A stretch of 64,000 nt of DNA from Streptomyces sp. YS415 (GTDB lineage Bacteria; Actinomycetota; Actinomycetes; Streptomycetales; Streptomycetaceae): positions 62,001-126,000 of the forward strand of contig NZ_JAMJFL010000020.1 of the NCBI RefSeq assembly GCF_023544665.1. Reading direction: 5' to 3'. The position numbers and the translations under genes were made by a program. Numbering within the stretch: position 1 is the first letter of the stretch; each line of letters starts with the position of its first letter. The notes under the pieces are model-generated. The model searched no databases. It saw only the letters and a list, made by a program, of their open reading frames with translations, and was not told the DNA's origin. This document shows, in pieces, positions 15,657 through 23,211 of this stretch.

Positions 15657-17307
15657 CGGTGAACGGGAACCGCACCGGCGTCTCCCCGAACGTCAGCCGC
15701 CCCGCCAGCTCGGCCGCCTCCCGGATCGCCGCCACCACCGCCTCCGCCTCCTCCTCGGGACAGTGCACGATCACCTCGTCGTGCTGGAAGAACACCAGCT
15801 CGGCCGCCTTGCCCGCGCAGGCCTGCCGCAACGCGGCGAGCAGCAGCAGCGCCCAGTCGGCGGCACTGCCCTGGACGACGAAGTTACGGGCGAAGCGGCC
15901 CCGCGCGCGGGCATCGGTGGAGGCGTACCCGGGCATCCACTGGGCGGCCTCGTCGGAGTCGGCGCCGACCGGGATGCCCGCCTCCTCCGCCGGCTCCTCG
16001 CCCGCTCCGGCCGCGGGCGGGCAGGTGCGGCCCAGCCAGGTGCGCACCAGCCGCCCCTCCTCACCGGCCCGCGCCGCGTCGTCGACGTAGGCGACCGCGA
16101 GCGGGAAGCGGCGGCGGAGTGCGGCGAGGTTCTTCAGGCCGTCGCCGGAGGTCTGGCCGTAGACAGCGCCGAGCACCGCGAGCTTGGCCTGGGCGCGGTC
16201 GCCGGAGAAGGCCCGGTCGGAGACCGCCTGGTACAGGTCGCTCTCCCGGCCCGCCACCTCCATCAGCCCGGGGTCGCGGGAGATGGCGGCCAGCACGCGC
16301 GGCTCCATCTGGTCGGCGTCGGCGACGACGAGCCGCCAGCCGGGGTCGGCGACGACCGCCCGCCGGATCACCTTGGGGATCTGCAGCCCGCCCCCGCCGT
16401 TGGTCACCCACCGTCCGGTGACCGTGCCGCCCGCGAGGAACTCCGGGCGGAACCGCCCCTCGCGCACCCAGTCCTGGAGCCAGGACCAGCCGTGGGCCAC
16501 CCAGATCCGGTACAGCTTCTTGTACTCGAGCAGCGGCGCCACGGCCGGATGGTCGAGGGACGCGATCTCCCAGCGCCGGGTCGACCGGACCTTGATGCCG
16601 GCCTGCGCGAAGGCCTTGACGACATCGGCGGGCAGATCGGGCCGGACCCGGCGCCCGAAGGCGGCGGACACCTCGTCGGCCAGCTCGGCGAGGCGGCGGG
16701 GCTCGCCACCGCCCGCGTACCGCTCGCCGAGCAGTTCGTGCAGCACCCGGCGGTGGACGTCGGCGCTCCAGGGCAGCCCGGCGCGGTTCATCTCGGCGGC
16801 GACCAGCATCCCCGCCGACTCCGCGGCCGTCAGCAGCCGCATCCGCTCCGGGTGCGCGGCCTTGTCGTGCCGCCGCTGCTGCTCGGCGTAGACCTCCAGC
16901 AGGTCGGCCAGCGGCAGACGGACGGCCTGCGGCTCGAAGAGCGAGGACTGGGCGCCCGGCTCGGCGGACCGCTGGGGCGGGTCGGGCGGTACGGGCCCGC
17001 CGCGCAGCCGGGCCAGGGCCGCGGCCGCGGAACGGGGCTCGCCGTACCGCCCCTCGTGGCCGAGCAGGAGGGTCTCGGCGTCCTCGATGTCGTAGCACCG
17101 CTCCACTCGCACCCCCGTGGCGAGCAGGCGCGGGTAGACCTCGGCGGTGGAACGCCAGACCCAGCGCGCGACCTCCGGCCTGCCGCGCACCGCCGCGGCG
17201 AGATCCGGCTCCCGCACGACCGGCCCCGCGGGCAGCCCGTCCGGGCCGAGGGGGGCGAGTTCCGCGCCACCGTCCTCGGCCGGTGCGAGAGCCCACCGGT
17301 CGGTCAT
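15622..17307 (-). CDS. Family A (PolA-like) DNA polymerase with reduced exonuclease region
   Basis: The protein (561 aa) carries the family A polymerase motifs: motif A DADQMEPR with catalytic Asp330, the O-helix R371..K375..YG in RAQAKLAVLGAVYG, and motif C HDE (509-511). The N-terminal 130 residues occupy the place of the 3'-5' exonuclease, but I cannot find the DxE and other acidic signature residues, so proofreading is probably absent. The 5'-3' nuclease of true PolA is missing. Streptomyces carries this protein in addition to full-length PolA, and the S. coelicolor counterpart has been studied as an accessory polymerase. ATG 17307 starts the conserved sequence TDRWALAP. It converges with the SARP gene and diverges from the DUF2786 gene. 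Confidence 0.9.
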   Translation of the reverse strand: MTDRWALAPAEDGGAELAPLGPDGLPAGPVVREPDLAAAVRGRPEVARWVWRSTAEVYPRLLATGVRVERCYDIEDAETLLLGHEGRYGEPRSAAAALARLRGGPVPPDPPQRSAEPGAQSSLFEPQAVRLPLADLLEVYAEQQRRHDKAAHPERMRLLTAAESAGMLVAAEMNRAGLPWSADVHRRVLHELLGERYAGGGEPRRLAELADEVSAAFGRRVRPDLPADVVKAFAQAGIKVRSTRRWEIASLDHPAVAPLLEYKKLYRIWVAHGWSWLQDWVREGRFRPEFLAGGTVTGRWVTNGGGGLQIPKVIRRAVVADPGWRLVVADADQMEPRVLAAISRDPGLMEVAGRESDLYQAVSDRAFSGDRAQAKLAVLGAVYGQTSGDGLKNLAALRRRFPLAVAYVDDAARAGEEGRLVRTWLGRTCPPAAGAGEEPAEEAGIPVGADSDEAAQWMPGYASTDARARGRFARNFVVQGSAADWALLLLAALRQACAGKAAELVFFQHDEVIVHCPEEEAEAVVAAIREAAELAGRLTFGETPVRFPFTAAVVECYADAK

Positions 17308-17438
17308 GACTGGAGTGTGGCAGGAGGGTCTGACAACGGCCCGGGACCGCTTCGGGCAGGTCACCGTGTGCATCACCCTGCGCGGGCCCTCGCCGATCGC
17401 CACGACGCCCGGGCTTCGGGGGGTGAGACGATCGGCGG

Positions 17439-18560
17439 GTGAGCAGTACGAACAGTGCGAACGGCAGGCGCGGCACCGTGGACCGCGCCTTCGAGGCCGC
17501 CCTCCACACCGACTCCGACAGCGCCCTGGACACCGGCGCCTCCCTGCTCGCCTCCGACACCGGCGCGGACGCGGAACTGGAGCGCCGGGGCCGGGAGTTC
17601 GTCGCGGCGGCCTGGCGGCGCGGCTGGCAGCCCGCCGACGTCGTACGCATCGTGCGGCGCGACCTGGACGACGTACATCTGCGTCTGCTCGTGGCCCTGA
17701 TCCGCGCGCAGGCGCCGGACGACGTGCCGCGCGGCCCGCGGTGGCGGGCGCAGCTCGCCGAGCTGGACGCGCCGCCCCCGCGCGTGGGCGACCGCTTCTC
17801 GCACGCCACCGCCGTCCTGGAGCTGTACCGCCTGCTGCTGCGGCTGCCGTCCCTGGAACCCCTCGACGACCCGCGGCACTCCCGGGGCCCCGAGTCCCGC
17901 ATGCTGACCCGGATCCGCGCGCTGCTCGCCAAGGCGGAGGCGACGGGGTTCCCGGAGGAGGCGGAGGCGCTGACCGCCAAGGCGCAGGAGCTGATGGCCC
18001 GGCACAGCGTCGACGAGGCGCTGCTGGCCGCCCGGGCGCCCGCGCCGGATGCGCCCGGCGCCTGCCGGATCGGGGTCGAGCCGCCGTACGAGCAGGCCAA
18101 GGCGGTGCTGCTGGACGCGGTGGCCGACGCCAACCACTGCCGTGCGGTGTGGAACGAGGCCGTCGGCTTCTCCACCGTCGTCGGGTTCGAGGCCGACCTG
18201 GAGGTGGTCGAGCTGCTCTACACCTCGCTCCTCGTACAGGCGCAGACCGCGATGACGAAGGCGGAGGCGGCCCAGCGCGCCGGCGGGCGCAAGCGGACCA
18301 AGACCTTCCGCCAGTCCTTCCTCGCCGCCTACGCCCACCGCATCGGCACCCGCCTCGCGCGTGCCGCCGAGACCCAGGTGAGCGACGACCTGCTGCCGGT
18401 CCTGGCCTCCCGGGAGGTCGCGGTCACCGCCCGGCTCGACCAGATGTTCCCCCGGACCACCACGAGCCGGCTGCGCGGCGTCACCGACGCGGCGGGCTGG
18501 ACCGAGGGCGCCGAAGCCGCCGACCAGGCCCAGGTGCGGGCCAGGCGCCGGCTGGACTGA
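17439..18560 (+). CDS. DUF2786-domain protein of unknown function
   Basis: The 373-aa product has the DUF2786 core in its middle (RIRALLAKAEATGFPEEAEAL, about residues 154-174), followed by helical regions and a basic C-terminus. It has no signal peptide or membrane helix, so it is cytoplasmic. Proteins of this family are widespread in actinobacteria and phages with no established biochemical role. The GTG start lies 6 nt behind GACGAT, a weak -10-like hexamer, so the mRNA may be leaderless; no Shine-Dalgarno sequence is visible. It is divergent from the PolA-like gene, and 131 nt separate the two. Confidence 0.8.
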   Translation: MSSTNSANGRRGTVDRAFEAALHTDSDSALDTGASLLASDTGADAELERRGREFVAAAWRRGWQPADVVRIVRRDLDDVHLRLLVALIRAQAPDDVPRGPRWRAQLAELDAPPPRVGDRFSHATAVLELYRLLLRLPSLEPLDDPRHSRGPESRMLTRIRALLAKAEATGFPEEAEALTAKAQELMARHSVDEALLAARAPAPDAPGACRIGVEPPYEQAKAVLLDAVADANHCRAVWNEAVGFSTVVGFEADLEVVELLYTSLLVQAQTAMTKAEAAQRAGGRKRTKTFRQSFLAAYAHRIGTRLARAAETQVSDDLLPVLASREVAVTARLDQMFPRTTTSRLRGVTDAAGWTEGAEAADQAQVRARRRLD

Positions 18561-18562
18561 GC

Positions 18563-19084
18563 TCAGTCGCCCTGCTGGAAGCCGCTCACCGTGGCGTCCG
18601 GCTGCTCGCCCTTGAGCGCCACATCGCCGTACGACCAGGGGAAACCGTGCGTCGCGGCGGCGCCGGGCAGTGCGAAGTCGGCCGTCTCGACGGCGAGACC
18701 GCTCCCCGCCTGCGCGCGCACATAGGTGACGGTGACGGACACCGAGCCGCCCTTCGCGAGCGTCCGCTTCTCCTTCGTCGCGGCCGCGTCGGGGGCCACC
18801 TCGGCCGAGGTGCCGCCCGCCCTCAGGGTCACGGAGGGCAGTCCGTCCAGGGTGCAGTCGGTGCCGTCGTTGGTGAGGGTGACGGGCACGTTGCCGGTGT
18901 CCCCGGCGGCCGGGGCGGTGTTGGCCGGACCGACCCGCACCTCCAGGGCGCCGATCTCGCAGGCGGCCGTGGACGTCTCGCCCTGCTTCGCGTCCCCGCC
19001 GCCGTCACCGCCCTCGCTGTCGCCGCAGGAGGTAAGCAGAAGGGCCGCGGCGAGGGCGGCGAGGGGGAGGGCGGTGGCGCGCAT
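18563..19084 (-). CDS. DUF4232-type lipoprotein
   Basis: This encodes 173 residues with a signal peptide (RATALPLAALAAALLLTSC) whose lipobox is LTSC, an acidic Gly-rich spacer, and one all-beta domain with two paired cysteines resembling the actinobacterial DUF4232 domain (GNVPVTLTNDGTDCTLDGLP region). It is probably anchored on the outer face of the membrane. Function is unknown. ATG 19084 is preferred over a start 39 nt upstream because GAGGACACC precedes it and the signal peptide is then compact. Its stop lies 2 bp from the stop of the converging DUF2786 gene. A second lipoprotein gene lies just upstream in the same direction. Confidence 0.8.
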   Translation of the reverse strand: MRATALPLAALAAALLLTSCGDSEGGDGGGDAKQGETSTAACEIGALEVRVGPANTAPAAGDTGNVPVTLTNDGTDCTLDGLPSVTLRAGGTSAEVAPDAAATKEKRTLAKGGSVSVTVTYVRAQAGSGLAVETADFALPGAAATHGFPWSYGDVALKGEQPDATVSGFQQGD

Positions 19085-19186
19085 GTGGTGTCCTCTGAGG
19101 CGTACGTGACGGATCGCGTGCACCGATCATCACGCATACGGCTGTGCGCCCGTTGCCGAACCTCCGGGGACCGCGGGGCTCCGGGG

Positions 19187-19687
19187 CTACTGAGCCGCCG
19201 GCAGCCCCGTGGGCAGGGTGGCGCCGTCGGCCTTGCGGTAGGTCTCGGTGCCCAGGGCGCTGTCCCAGGTCACCTTGAGCGTGTCCGCGCCGACGGATTC
19301 GACCGTCCCCTCGGAGCGGTCCGTGCTGCCGTCGGTGCAGGTCAGCTCGATCGTCTCGCCCGCGGTGCCGCTGCACACGGTCCCGCCGGTCGCGAACAGC
19401 CCCGCCTTGCGGCCGGTGACGACCAGCGCCACCGCCTTGCCCTTGGTCGTGGCGAGCCAGCTGCCCTCCAGGTCACCAGCGGGGGAGGCCGTAGCCGTAC
19501 TCCCGCCACCCCCACCGGTGTCGGCTTCCTCCGTGGCGGACGGCGTGGCACTCGCGCTCGGCGAGGCGTCGTCCGAGGAGTCGTCGTCGCTGCACCCGCC
19601 CAGCACCAGCACGCCGGTCAGCCCCGCTGCCGCGGCCACGATCCGCATCCGTCTGCGCGCCACGCGCGCGTACCTCGCCGAAGTCAC
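19187..19687 (-). CDS. Small lipoprotein of unknown function
   Basis: The 166-aa product has a basic N-terminus (ARYARVARRRMR), a hydrophobic segment and the lipobox LGGC, then a disordered Asp/Ser/Thr/Gly spacer to about residue 70 and a small beta-rich domain with two cysteines (GTVCSGTAGETIELTC). It resembles other Streptomyces surface lipoproteins without a known ligand. GGGGG lies 6-7 nt before the GTG start. It may be co-transcribed with the DUF4232 lipoprotein gene 102 nt downstream. Confidence 0.75.
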   Translation of the reverse strand: MTSARYARVARRRMRIVAAAAGLTGVLVLGGCSDDDSSDDASPSASATPSATEEADTGGGGGSTATASPAGDLEGSWLATTKGKAVALVVTGRKAGLFATGGTVCSGTAGETIELTCTDGSTDRSEGTVESVGADTLKVTWDSALGTETYRKADGATLPTGLPAAQ

Positions 19688-19768
19688 TGCAAGCCCCCAT
19701 GAGCCGGTTAGGACGCCACGACCGCAGCAAGCTACCAGGACGTAACCAGGACCAGAACGAGACGACCG

Positions 19769-20074
19769 TCACCAGGACGACTTGCGCACCCCCGGCAGAC
19801 AGCCCGCGTGCGCCTGCTCCCGCAGCGACACCCGGGACAGCCCGAAGGCCCGGTAGTACCCGCGCGGGCGCCCGTCGACCTGATCCCGGTTGCGTACGCG
19901 CGTGCGGCTCGCGTCGCGCGGCTGGCGCCGCAACTCGCGCTGCGCCGCGAGCCGTTCGGCCTCCGTCGACGACGGCCGCCGGAGGATCTCCTTGAGCTCG
20001 GCCCGCCGCCGGGCGTACCGCGCGACGATCTCCTGCCGCTTCTCGTTCTTCGCGATCTTGCTCTGCTTCGCCAT
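19769..20074 (-). CDS. rpsN: 30S ribosomal protein S14, zinc-independent paralogue
   Basis: This S14 has 101 aa and lacks the CxxC...CxxC zinc ribbon of the short form; its sequence (AKQSKIAKNEKR start, SRVSLREQAHAGCLPGVRKSSW end) is that of the zinc-free class. Such paralogues replace the zinc-containing S14 when zinc is scarce and free the metal for other uses. The gene is preceded by the L28 gene and separated from it only by a duplicated 35-bp segment. In the duplication the L28 stop, an 11-codon mini-frame and this start are linked by TGATG overlaps. Confidence 0.93.
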   Translation of the reverse strand: MAKQSKIAKNEKRQEIVARYARRRAELKEILRRPSSTEAERLAAQRELRRQPRDASRTRVRNRDQVDGRPRGYYRAFGLSRVSLREQAHAGCLPGVRKSSW

Positions 20075-20128
20075 CAGACCCGCACCTCCCGCGTGCTCTG
20101 CTTCGCCATCAGACCCGCGCCCCCCGCG
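20059..20128 (-). repeat. 35-bp tandem duplication at the L28-S14 junction creating an 11-codon mini-ORF
   Basis: Positions 20059-20093 and 20094-20128 match at 33 of 35 bases. On the minus strand the L28 stop overlaps the ATG at 20109 (TGATG). That ATG opens a frame MAKQSTREVRV ending at 20074-20076, whose TGA again overlaps the real S14 ATG at 20074. The mini-frame starts with the same codons as S14. Confidence 0.85.
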
Positions 20129-20345
20129 CGCGGATGCGCGCCACCGCCGCCTCGACGCCGATCGAGTCGACGGTCTTGATCCCCTTCGCGCTCAGCCGCA
20201 GCCGCACATACCGGCCCTCGCTCGGCAGCCAGTACCGCTTGGACTGGATGTTGGGGTCGAAGCGGCGGGGGGTGCGCCGGTGGGAGTGGGAGATGTGGTT
20301 GCCGAAGCCGGGCCGGGCGCCGGTCAGCATGCAGTGGGCGGACAC
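20109..20345 (-). CDS. rpmB: 50S ribosomal protein L28, zinc-independent paralogue
   Basis: This 78-aa L28 starts SAHCMLTGARPGFGNHISHSHRRT and lacks the paired CxxC motifs of the zinc form. It belongs to the zinc-starvation set with S14, L33, L31 and S18 found on both sides of the shared promoter region. GTG 20345 is used because GAGAGG lies about 11 nt before it. The Zur-like palindrome at 20380-20394 sits just upstream, so repression under zinc-replete conditions is expected. Confidence 0.92.
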   Translation of the reverse strand: MSAHCMLTGARPGFGNHISHSHRRTPRRFDPNIQSKRYWLPSEGRYVRLRLSAKGIKTVDSIGVEAAVARIRARGARV

Positions 20346-20379
20346 AGGTGACGCACCTCTCTCGAACGGGTTGTGTAAA

Positions 20380-20394
20380 TGGAATTCATTTTCA
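20380..20394. promoter_or_regulatory. Zur-box-like operator between the divergent ribosomal-protein arms
   Basis: TGGAATTCATTTTCA matches the actinobacterial Zur palindrome TGAAAATGATTTTCA at 12 of 15 positions. It lies between a possible -35 (TTGTGT, 20371-20376) and -10 (TAAGGT, 20396-20401) of the L33 gene and about 35 nt before the L28 start on the other strand, so one Zur dimer could block both promoters. Confidence 0.8.
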
Positions 20395-20395
20395 G

Positions 20396-20401
20396 TAAGG
20401 T
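20396..20401 (+). promoter_or_regulatory. -10 hexamer TAAGGT implying leaderless L33 mRNA
   Basis: TAAGGT ends 6 nt before the ATG at 20408 and lies directly after the Zur-like palindrome. The intervening ACCAGC is not a ribosome binding site. Confidence 0.55.
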
Positions 20402-20407
20402 ACCAGC

Positions 20408-20572
20408 ATGGCTCGCAACGAACTCCGCCCGGTCATCAAGCTCCGGTCCACCGCCGGCACCGGCTTCACCTATGTGACCCGCAAGAACCGCCGCAACGAC
20501 CCTGACCGTCTGACCCTGCGCAAGTACGACCCGGTCGCCGGCCGCCACGTCGACTTCCGAGAGGAGCGCTGA
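20408..20572 (+). CDS. rpmG: 50S ribosomal protein L33, zinc-independent paralogue
   Basis: The 54-aa protein reads ARNELRPVIKLRSTAGTGFT and continues with the L33 signature YVTRKNRRNDPDRL. It has no cysteine, so the zinc ribbon is absent. It is the first gene of the rightward arm, 4 nt before the L31 gene, and should be induced with it when Zur is released from DNA. Confidence 0.93.
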   Translation: MARNELRPVIKLRSTAGTGFTYVTRKNRRNDPDRLTLRKYDPVAGRHVDFREER

Positions 20573-20576
20573 CGTC

Positions 20577-20825
20577 ATGCGCGAGGGAATCCACCCGCCC
20601 TACGGCCCCGTCGTCTTCCGCGACCGCGCCGCGAACCACGCCTTCCTCACCCGCTCGACGATGACGAGCGAGAAGACGATCGAGTGGGAGGACGGCCACA
20701 CCTACCCCGTCGTGGACGTCGAGATCTCCGACGTCAGCCACCCCTTCTACACCGGCACCGCGCGCGTGCTGGACACCGCGGGACGGGTGGAGCGCTTCGA
20801 GCGCCGGTACGGAAAGCAGGACTGA
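20577..20825 (+). CDS. rpmE2: 50S ribosomal protein L31 type B (zinc-independent)
   Basis: Type B L31 (82 aa) lacks the CxxC zinc site; the sequence starts REGIHPPYGPVVFRD and has the type B core SSHPFYTGT-like segment (SHPFYTGTARVLDT). In Bacillus and Streptomyces this form displaces zinc-carrying L31 from ribosomes during zinc limitation. The stop overlaps the start of the next gene (TGATG), so both are translationally coupled. Confidence 0.95.
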   Translation: MREGIHPPYGPVVFRDRAANHAFLTRSTMTSEKTIEWEDGHTYPVVDVEISDVSHPFYTGTARVLDTAGRVERFERRYGKQD

Positions 20826-21949
20826 TGCTCCCCGTCGTGCTCGTCGGCGGACTGCACGCCGACGCCCGCAGGGCCGCCGTGGACCGGCTGCTCGCCGAGG
20901 TCCCCGGCAGCGTCGTGCTCCACCACGACCTGGCCACGGCCCCGGCGGGCACGGTCATGCGGACGGTCCGCGACGCCACCGGCGTCCTGGACGCCGGGGA
21001 GGCTCCCCTCGTCAACGACTGCGCCTGCTGCGCCCTGCGCGAGGACCTGGTGCCGGAGCTGAGGCGACTCGAAGCCGCGGGCGGCACCTCGCTCGCGGTC
21101 GTCGAGCTGTGGGACTCCGTCGAGCCCAAGGCGATGGCGGAGGTCGTCACCTCCGGCGGCCTCACCGTCACCGGTGTGGTGACCGCCGTCGACCCGGCGC
21201 TGCTGCTGCCGTACCTCGGCAACGGCGACGACCTGGCCGAGCGGGGCCTGGCGGCCGCCGCCACCGACCAGCGCACCGTCGCCGACACCTTCGCGCGCCA
21301 GCTGGAGTACGCCCCCGTGCTGGCCCTCCTCGACTCCCCGGAGGCCGACGACGAGGACCGCGAACTGCTCGCCCAACTGCACCCGACCGCCCGCCGGGTC
21401 CTGATCGGCCACGACGACCTGGCGGGCGCCGTGCGCGCCGGCTTCGACGTCGAGGCCGCCGCGGCCGCCCAGCACCCCGCCTGCGCGCTGCTGCCCGCCG
21501 AGGCCGACGCGCACGGCGTGGCGACGCTGGTGTGGCACCGGCGCCGGCCCTTCCACCCGGAGCGGCTGTACGCGGCGCTGGAGGACCTGACCTGTGCCGC
21601 CGCCCGCAGCAGGGGCAGGTTCTGGCTCGCCGACAAACCGGACACGCTGCTGCACTGGGACGCGGCCGGCGGTGCCCTGTGCGTGGAGAGCGCCGGCCCC
21701 TGGCTCGCCTCCCTGCCCGACGCGGCCTGGGAGATGGTCCCGCCGGTGCGCCGGGCCGCCGCGGCGCTGGACTGGCACCCCGAGCACGGCGACTGCTGCC
21801 AGCACCTCGTCTTCACCTCGCCCGGCCTGGACCGGGACGGCCTTGCCCGGCTGCTGGAGTCCTGCCTGCTGACCGACGCCGAGTACGCCGCCGGGCGCGA
21901 TGCCTGGAAGCGGCTGCCGCCCGCCTTCGACACCTTCCTGGAGGTCTGA
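20825..21949 (+). CDS. COG0523/CobW-like protein with degenerate GTPase motifs
   Basis: The product (374 aa) aligns with the CobW/COG0523 family of metallochaperone-type GTPases. It keeps the family's metal-binding CxCC motif (NDCACCALRED) and a CobW C-terminal domain (RRPFHPERLYAALEDL). The Walker A position reads GGLHADARRAAV, with no GK[ST], and the NKxD position reads LLDSPEADDED, so nucleotide binding by the usual residues seems lost. Family members in Zur regulons are thought to deliver zinc to starved enzymes. Its place between L31 and S18 makes a zinc-allocation role likely, perhaps as a non-GTPase metal binder. It overlaps L31 by one base and precedes S18 by 6 nt. Confidence 0.85.
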   Translation: MLPVVLVGGLHADARRAAVDRLLAEVPGSVVLHHDLATAPAGTVMRTVRDATGVLDAGEAPLVNDCACCALREDLVPELRRLEAAGGTSLAVVELWDSVEPKAMAEVVTSGGLTVTGVVTAVDPALLLPYLGNGDDLAERGLAAAATDQRTVADTFARQLEYAPVLALLDSPEADDEDRELLAQLHPTARRVLIGHDDLAGAVRAGFDVEAAAAAQHPACALLPAEADAHGVATLVWHRRRPFHPERLYAALEDLTCAAARSRGRFWLADKPDTLLHWDAAGGALCVESAGPWLASLPDAAWEMVPPVRRAAAALDWHPEHGDCCQHLVFTSPGLDRDGLARLLESCLLTDAEYAAGRDAWKRLPPAFDTFLEV

Positions 21950-21955
21950 CCCGCC

Positions 21956-22189
21956 ATGCCCCGCAAGAGCGACCGCACGCCCGCCAAGAACCGCCCCAAC
22001 CCGCTCGACCGGGCCGGGATCGAGTACGTCGACTACAAGGGCACCGACCTGCTGCGGAAGTTCGTCTCCGACCGCGGCAAGATCCGCAGCCGCCGCGTGA
22101 CCGGGGTCTCCGCGCAACAGCAGCGGCAGATCGCCAGGGCCGTCAAGAACGCCCGCGAGATGGCGCTGCTGCCGTACGCGAGCCGCTGA
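21956..22189 (+). CDS. rpsR: 30S ribosomal protein S18, paralogue of the zinc-starvation set
   Basis: The 77-aa S18 (NPLDRAGIEYVDYKGTDLLRKF, continuing to a basic C-terminus) lacks cysteines. It closes the rightward arm of the island and is followed by a strong hairpin terminator 150 nt downstream. The start ATG at 21956 lies 6 nt behind the COG0523 stop. Confidence 0.92.
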   Translation: MPRKSDRTPAKNRPNPLDRAGIEYVDYKGTDLLRKFVSDRGKIRSRRVTGVSAQQQRQIARAVKNAREMALLPYASR

Positions 22190-22342
22190 GGCAACGGCCG
22201 ACACCGCACCCGTCACCAGGCGGGCGCTGCGCTCACCGACGTAGCGGGCCGCCCCTGTTCGTACGAGTGTTTCTGGCACACGCGTCCGAGGGCCCTCGGC
22301 GGGCTGCCCGGTCGTATCCCCGACGAAGACCCGATCCGGACA

Positions 22343-22379
22343 CCGCACCCGATGACGACCTCACCGTCATCGGGTGCGG
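22343..22379 (+). terminator. Terminator of the zinc-starvation ribosomal arm
   Basis: A perfect 15-bp inverted repeat, 22343-22357 with 22365-22379 around a 7-nt loop, followed by GCGTTTG. It ends the L33-L31-COG0523-S18 unit. Confidence 0.8.
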
Positions 22380-22686
22380 GCGTTTGCGGGGAGCGGGTGC
22401 CCGGTGCACCGCCCTCCGGCACCAGGTGGTCGACCGGTCCCGGTGAGACGGACGGCGGGCGTCCACTGGGAGGGCGACGGTCCGGTCCGTACGGTCGCCG
22501 GACCGTTGGTCGGACGGTGGAACACGAACGGCTCCGTGCGCGTCTGTTCCTAGTACACGAAGGATCCGATCCGGACGTTCCGGCTCGGACGGGGGACGGC
22601 GGTCGCATGGTCTGCGAGTTCCGGGGGAGACGCCGGAACGGCTTCACCGAAGCGCACGTCACAGCTGTAACCGCAGGAACACCCCG

Positions 22687-22712
22687 CGTGCACGTGCATC
22701 TGCCCGTGCATC
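22687..22712 (+). promoter_or_regulatory. 26-bp element upstream of the DUF397 gene (copy 1)
   Basis: The element reads CGTGCACGTGCATCTGCCC, then G, then TGCATC, and contains the perfect palindrome TGCACGTGCA. A copy differing at one base lies in inverted orientation at 23804-23829 upstream of the HATPase gene. Here it ends 96 nt before the GTG start. Confidence 0.65.
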
Positions 22713-22808
22713 CTCCCATGCACCCGCACTTGAACAAGGTTATGATCCGGGTCAGTTGACCACTGCATCAATGGCCTCACCAGCCAGTGCACCACCGGGG
22801 AGCGACCT

Positions 22809-23078
22809 GTGGACCACGACGTGTACGACGTTGAAGACGCGTCCGGCGTGTACAACGGCATGGCCGCCGCCCAGCTCGGCGGTGTGGCATGGCAGAAGAG
22901 CCGGCACAGCAACTCGCAGGGCTCCTGCGTGGAGTTCGCCCGATTGCCCGGCGGCGATGTCGCCGTGCGCAACTCGCGGTTCCCGGACGGTCCGGCGCTC
23001 GTCTACACACGCGCCGAGATCGAGGCGATGCTCCTGGGCATCAAGGACGGCGAGTTCGATCACTTGATAGCGGGCTGA
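22809..23078 (+). CDS. DUF397-domain regulatory protein
   Basis: The 89-aa product contains a single DUF397 domain (VAWQKSRHSNSQGSCVEFA, then VAVRNSRFPDGPALVYT). DUF397 proteins are abundant in Streptomyces, nearly always beside XRE-DUF5753 regulators and HATPase proteins, as in the whiJ and abaA-like loci; they are thought to counteract or modulate the DNA-binding partner. GTG 22809 has GGGGAG 7 nt upstream. The two expected partners are the next two genes. The protein is small and soluble. Confidence 0.88.
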   Translation: MDHDVYDVEDASGVYNGMAAAQLGGVAWQKSRHSNSQGSCVEFARLPGGDVAVRNSRFPDGPALVYTRAEIEAMLLGIKDGEFDHLIAG

Positions 23079-23182
23079 GACCCGGCCGGGCAACTCGCCG
23101 GACTTTTCCGGCAACCGGGACGGCAACCGGGACGGAAATCGGCGCGGTGATCGGGCCGTCATGCGGGTGTGACGCGCGTAGA

Positions 23183-23208
23183 GCCGCGGCGCCGCACGGC
23201 GCCGCGGC
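23183..23208. terminator. Bidirectional hairpin between converging DUF397 and HATPase genes
   Basis: GCCGCGGCGCCG (23183-23194) is perfectly complementary to 23197-23208. The stem-loop lies between the DUF397 stop (23078) and the HATPase stop (23212) and could end both transcripts. Confidence 0.6.
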
Positions 23209-23211
23209 CCC

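Larger units (their letters stand above)
22190..22808. other. Gene-free interval between S18 and the DUF397 gene
   Basis: No credible coding frame is seen. The interval holds a perfect 15-bp terminator hairpin (22343-22379), a second inverted repeat with 9-bp arms (22477-22485 with 22498-22506), and a 26-bp element at 22687-22712 that recurs upstream of the HATPase gene. A -10-like TATGAT near 22740 could serve the DUF397 gene. Confidence 0.6.

Noticed and set aside
22343..22379. Riboswitch or attenuator for the DUF397 gene
   Set aside because: The hairpin lies more than 400 nt before that gene and directly follows the ribosomal operon, so termination of the latter is the simpler reading.
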